Assembly: GCF_000720635.1 (NCBI RefSeq)
Contig: NZ_JOCF01000137.1
Span: 1 to 6,499, forward strand
Origin: Streptomyces sp. NRRL WC-3742
GTDB lineage: Bacteria; Actinomycetota; Actinomycetes; Streptomycetales; Streptomycetaceae
DNA: 6,499 bases
Direction: 5' to 3'
Numbering within the stretch: the stretch's first letter is position 1; each line of letters starts with the position of its first letter. A program made the position numbers and the translations under genes. The notes under the pieces were generated by a model. The model saw nothing but the letters and a program-made list of their open reading frames with translations. It had not been told where the DNA came from and did no database searches. Of the stretch, positions 6,344 through 6,499 are shown in pieces.

Positions 6344-6499
6344 AGCGTTTCCGAGGACCACGTTGGCCGTCTTCCGGCCCACGCCAGGCAGCGTAACCAT
6401 CTCCTCCGGGTTCGCCGCAGCCATGTCCTCCGGCTCCGGATACTTCGCGAACAACGCCGGCGTCGTCTGGTTCACCCGCAAGTCCGTCGTCTGCGCCGA
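6251..6499 (-). pseudogene. nth: Broken endonuclease III gene (nth), continuing past the right edge
   Basis: Reading left from the edge, the frame gives [21 protein letters not shown], then [13 protein letters not shown], a close match to Streptomyces-type endonuclease III, a DNA glycosylase/AP lyase of base excision repair. At 6400/6401 it jumps directly to [19 protein letters not shown], the helix-hairpin-helix with the catalytic Lys (RKTA). The intervening 30-40 residues found in intact enzymes (the RPTGFFRAKTK region) are missing, in frame. After GNA, at 6344, homology ends; about 30 unrelated residues follow to a stop at 6253-6251. The catalytic Asp (VDTH motif) and the four-Cys iron-sulfur loop are absent, so the product cannot be an active enzyme. 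An intact copy probably exists elsewhere in the genome. The true start lies outside the window; the TTG at 6481 is an internal Leu codon. Confidence 0.8.
6295..6346. repeat. Inverted repeat, 10-bp perfect arms, at the nth break point
   Basis: GCTCGTGATC at 6295-6304 is the exact reverse complement of GATCACGAGC at 6337-6346. The 32-nt spacer contains a smaller CCC-GAA-GGG hairpin. The right arm covers the last codons that still look like endonuclease III, so the gene's homology ends exactly here. This may be the end or target of an inserted element, or a terminator-like hairpin. Confidence 0.65.

Noticed and set aside
6251..6481. A free-standing 76-residue protein starting at 6481
   Set aside because: The proposed start is a TTG that is an internal Leu codon of endonuclease III; the homology continues upstream to the window edge.
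1..6499. CRISPR array, rRNA, IS transposase or integrase gene
   Set aside because: No regularly spaced repeats, rRNA-like sequence, DDE/serine/tyrosine recombinase motif or complete insertion sequence is visible on either strand.

Overview
The window looks like chromosomal or plasmid DNA of a high-GC actinomycete, most likely Streptomyces or a close relative. The evidence is the very GC-rich base composition, third codon positions dominated by G and C, GTG starts, long antisense open frames that are GC artefacts, and protein sequences with a Streptomyces style. Nothing in the window fixes the species.

Left part (1-2805). A minus-strand gene with a Lys/Ala-rich N-terminus runs off the left edge (start at 78). 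Next come two convergent genes of unknown function. The plus-strand gene (204-1049) has a possible SH3/Tudor-like N-terminus and a helical C-terminus. The minus-strand gene (979-2628) has a winged-helix-like N-terminus, a basic Pro-rich linker and a long coiled coil. Their 3' ends overlap by 71 bp. Behind this pair lies a second, degenerate copy of the Lys/Ala-rich gene start (2684-2787), so the pair is flanked by direct repeats of about 90 bp.

Middle part (2879-6070). A probable two-gene minus-strand transcription unit starts with a large STAND/AAA-type ATPase with a TPR-like helical C-terminal half (3383-6070). A 6-carboxy-tetrahydropterin synthase (QueD, 2925-3326) follows 56 bp downstream. 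No other 7-deazaguanine or queuosine genes are visible. Weak hairpins follow queD.

Right part (6071-6499). A 273-bp gap upstream of the ATPase holds two inverted repeats and five copies of one hexamer, CACGAG/CTCGTG. Beyond it is a broken endonuclease III gene (nth). That gene lacks a block of about 30-40 codons, and its homology stops within the arm of an inverted repeat. It continues past the right edge.

Overall this looks like an accessory or rearranged region: two gene remnants, a direct duplication, genes of unknown function, and one intact ATPase-QueD unit. The ATPase-QueD pair is the best candidate for an undescribed functional system, but that is inference from gene order only.
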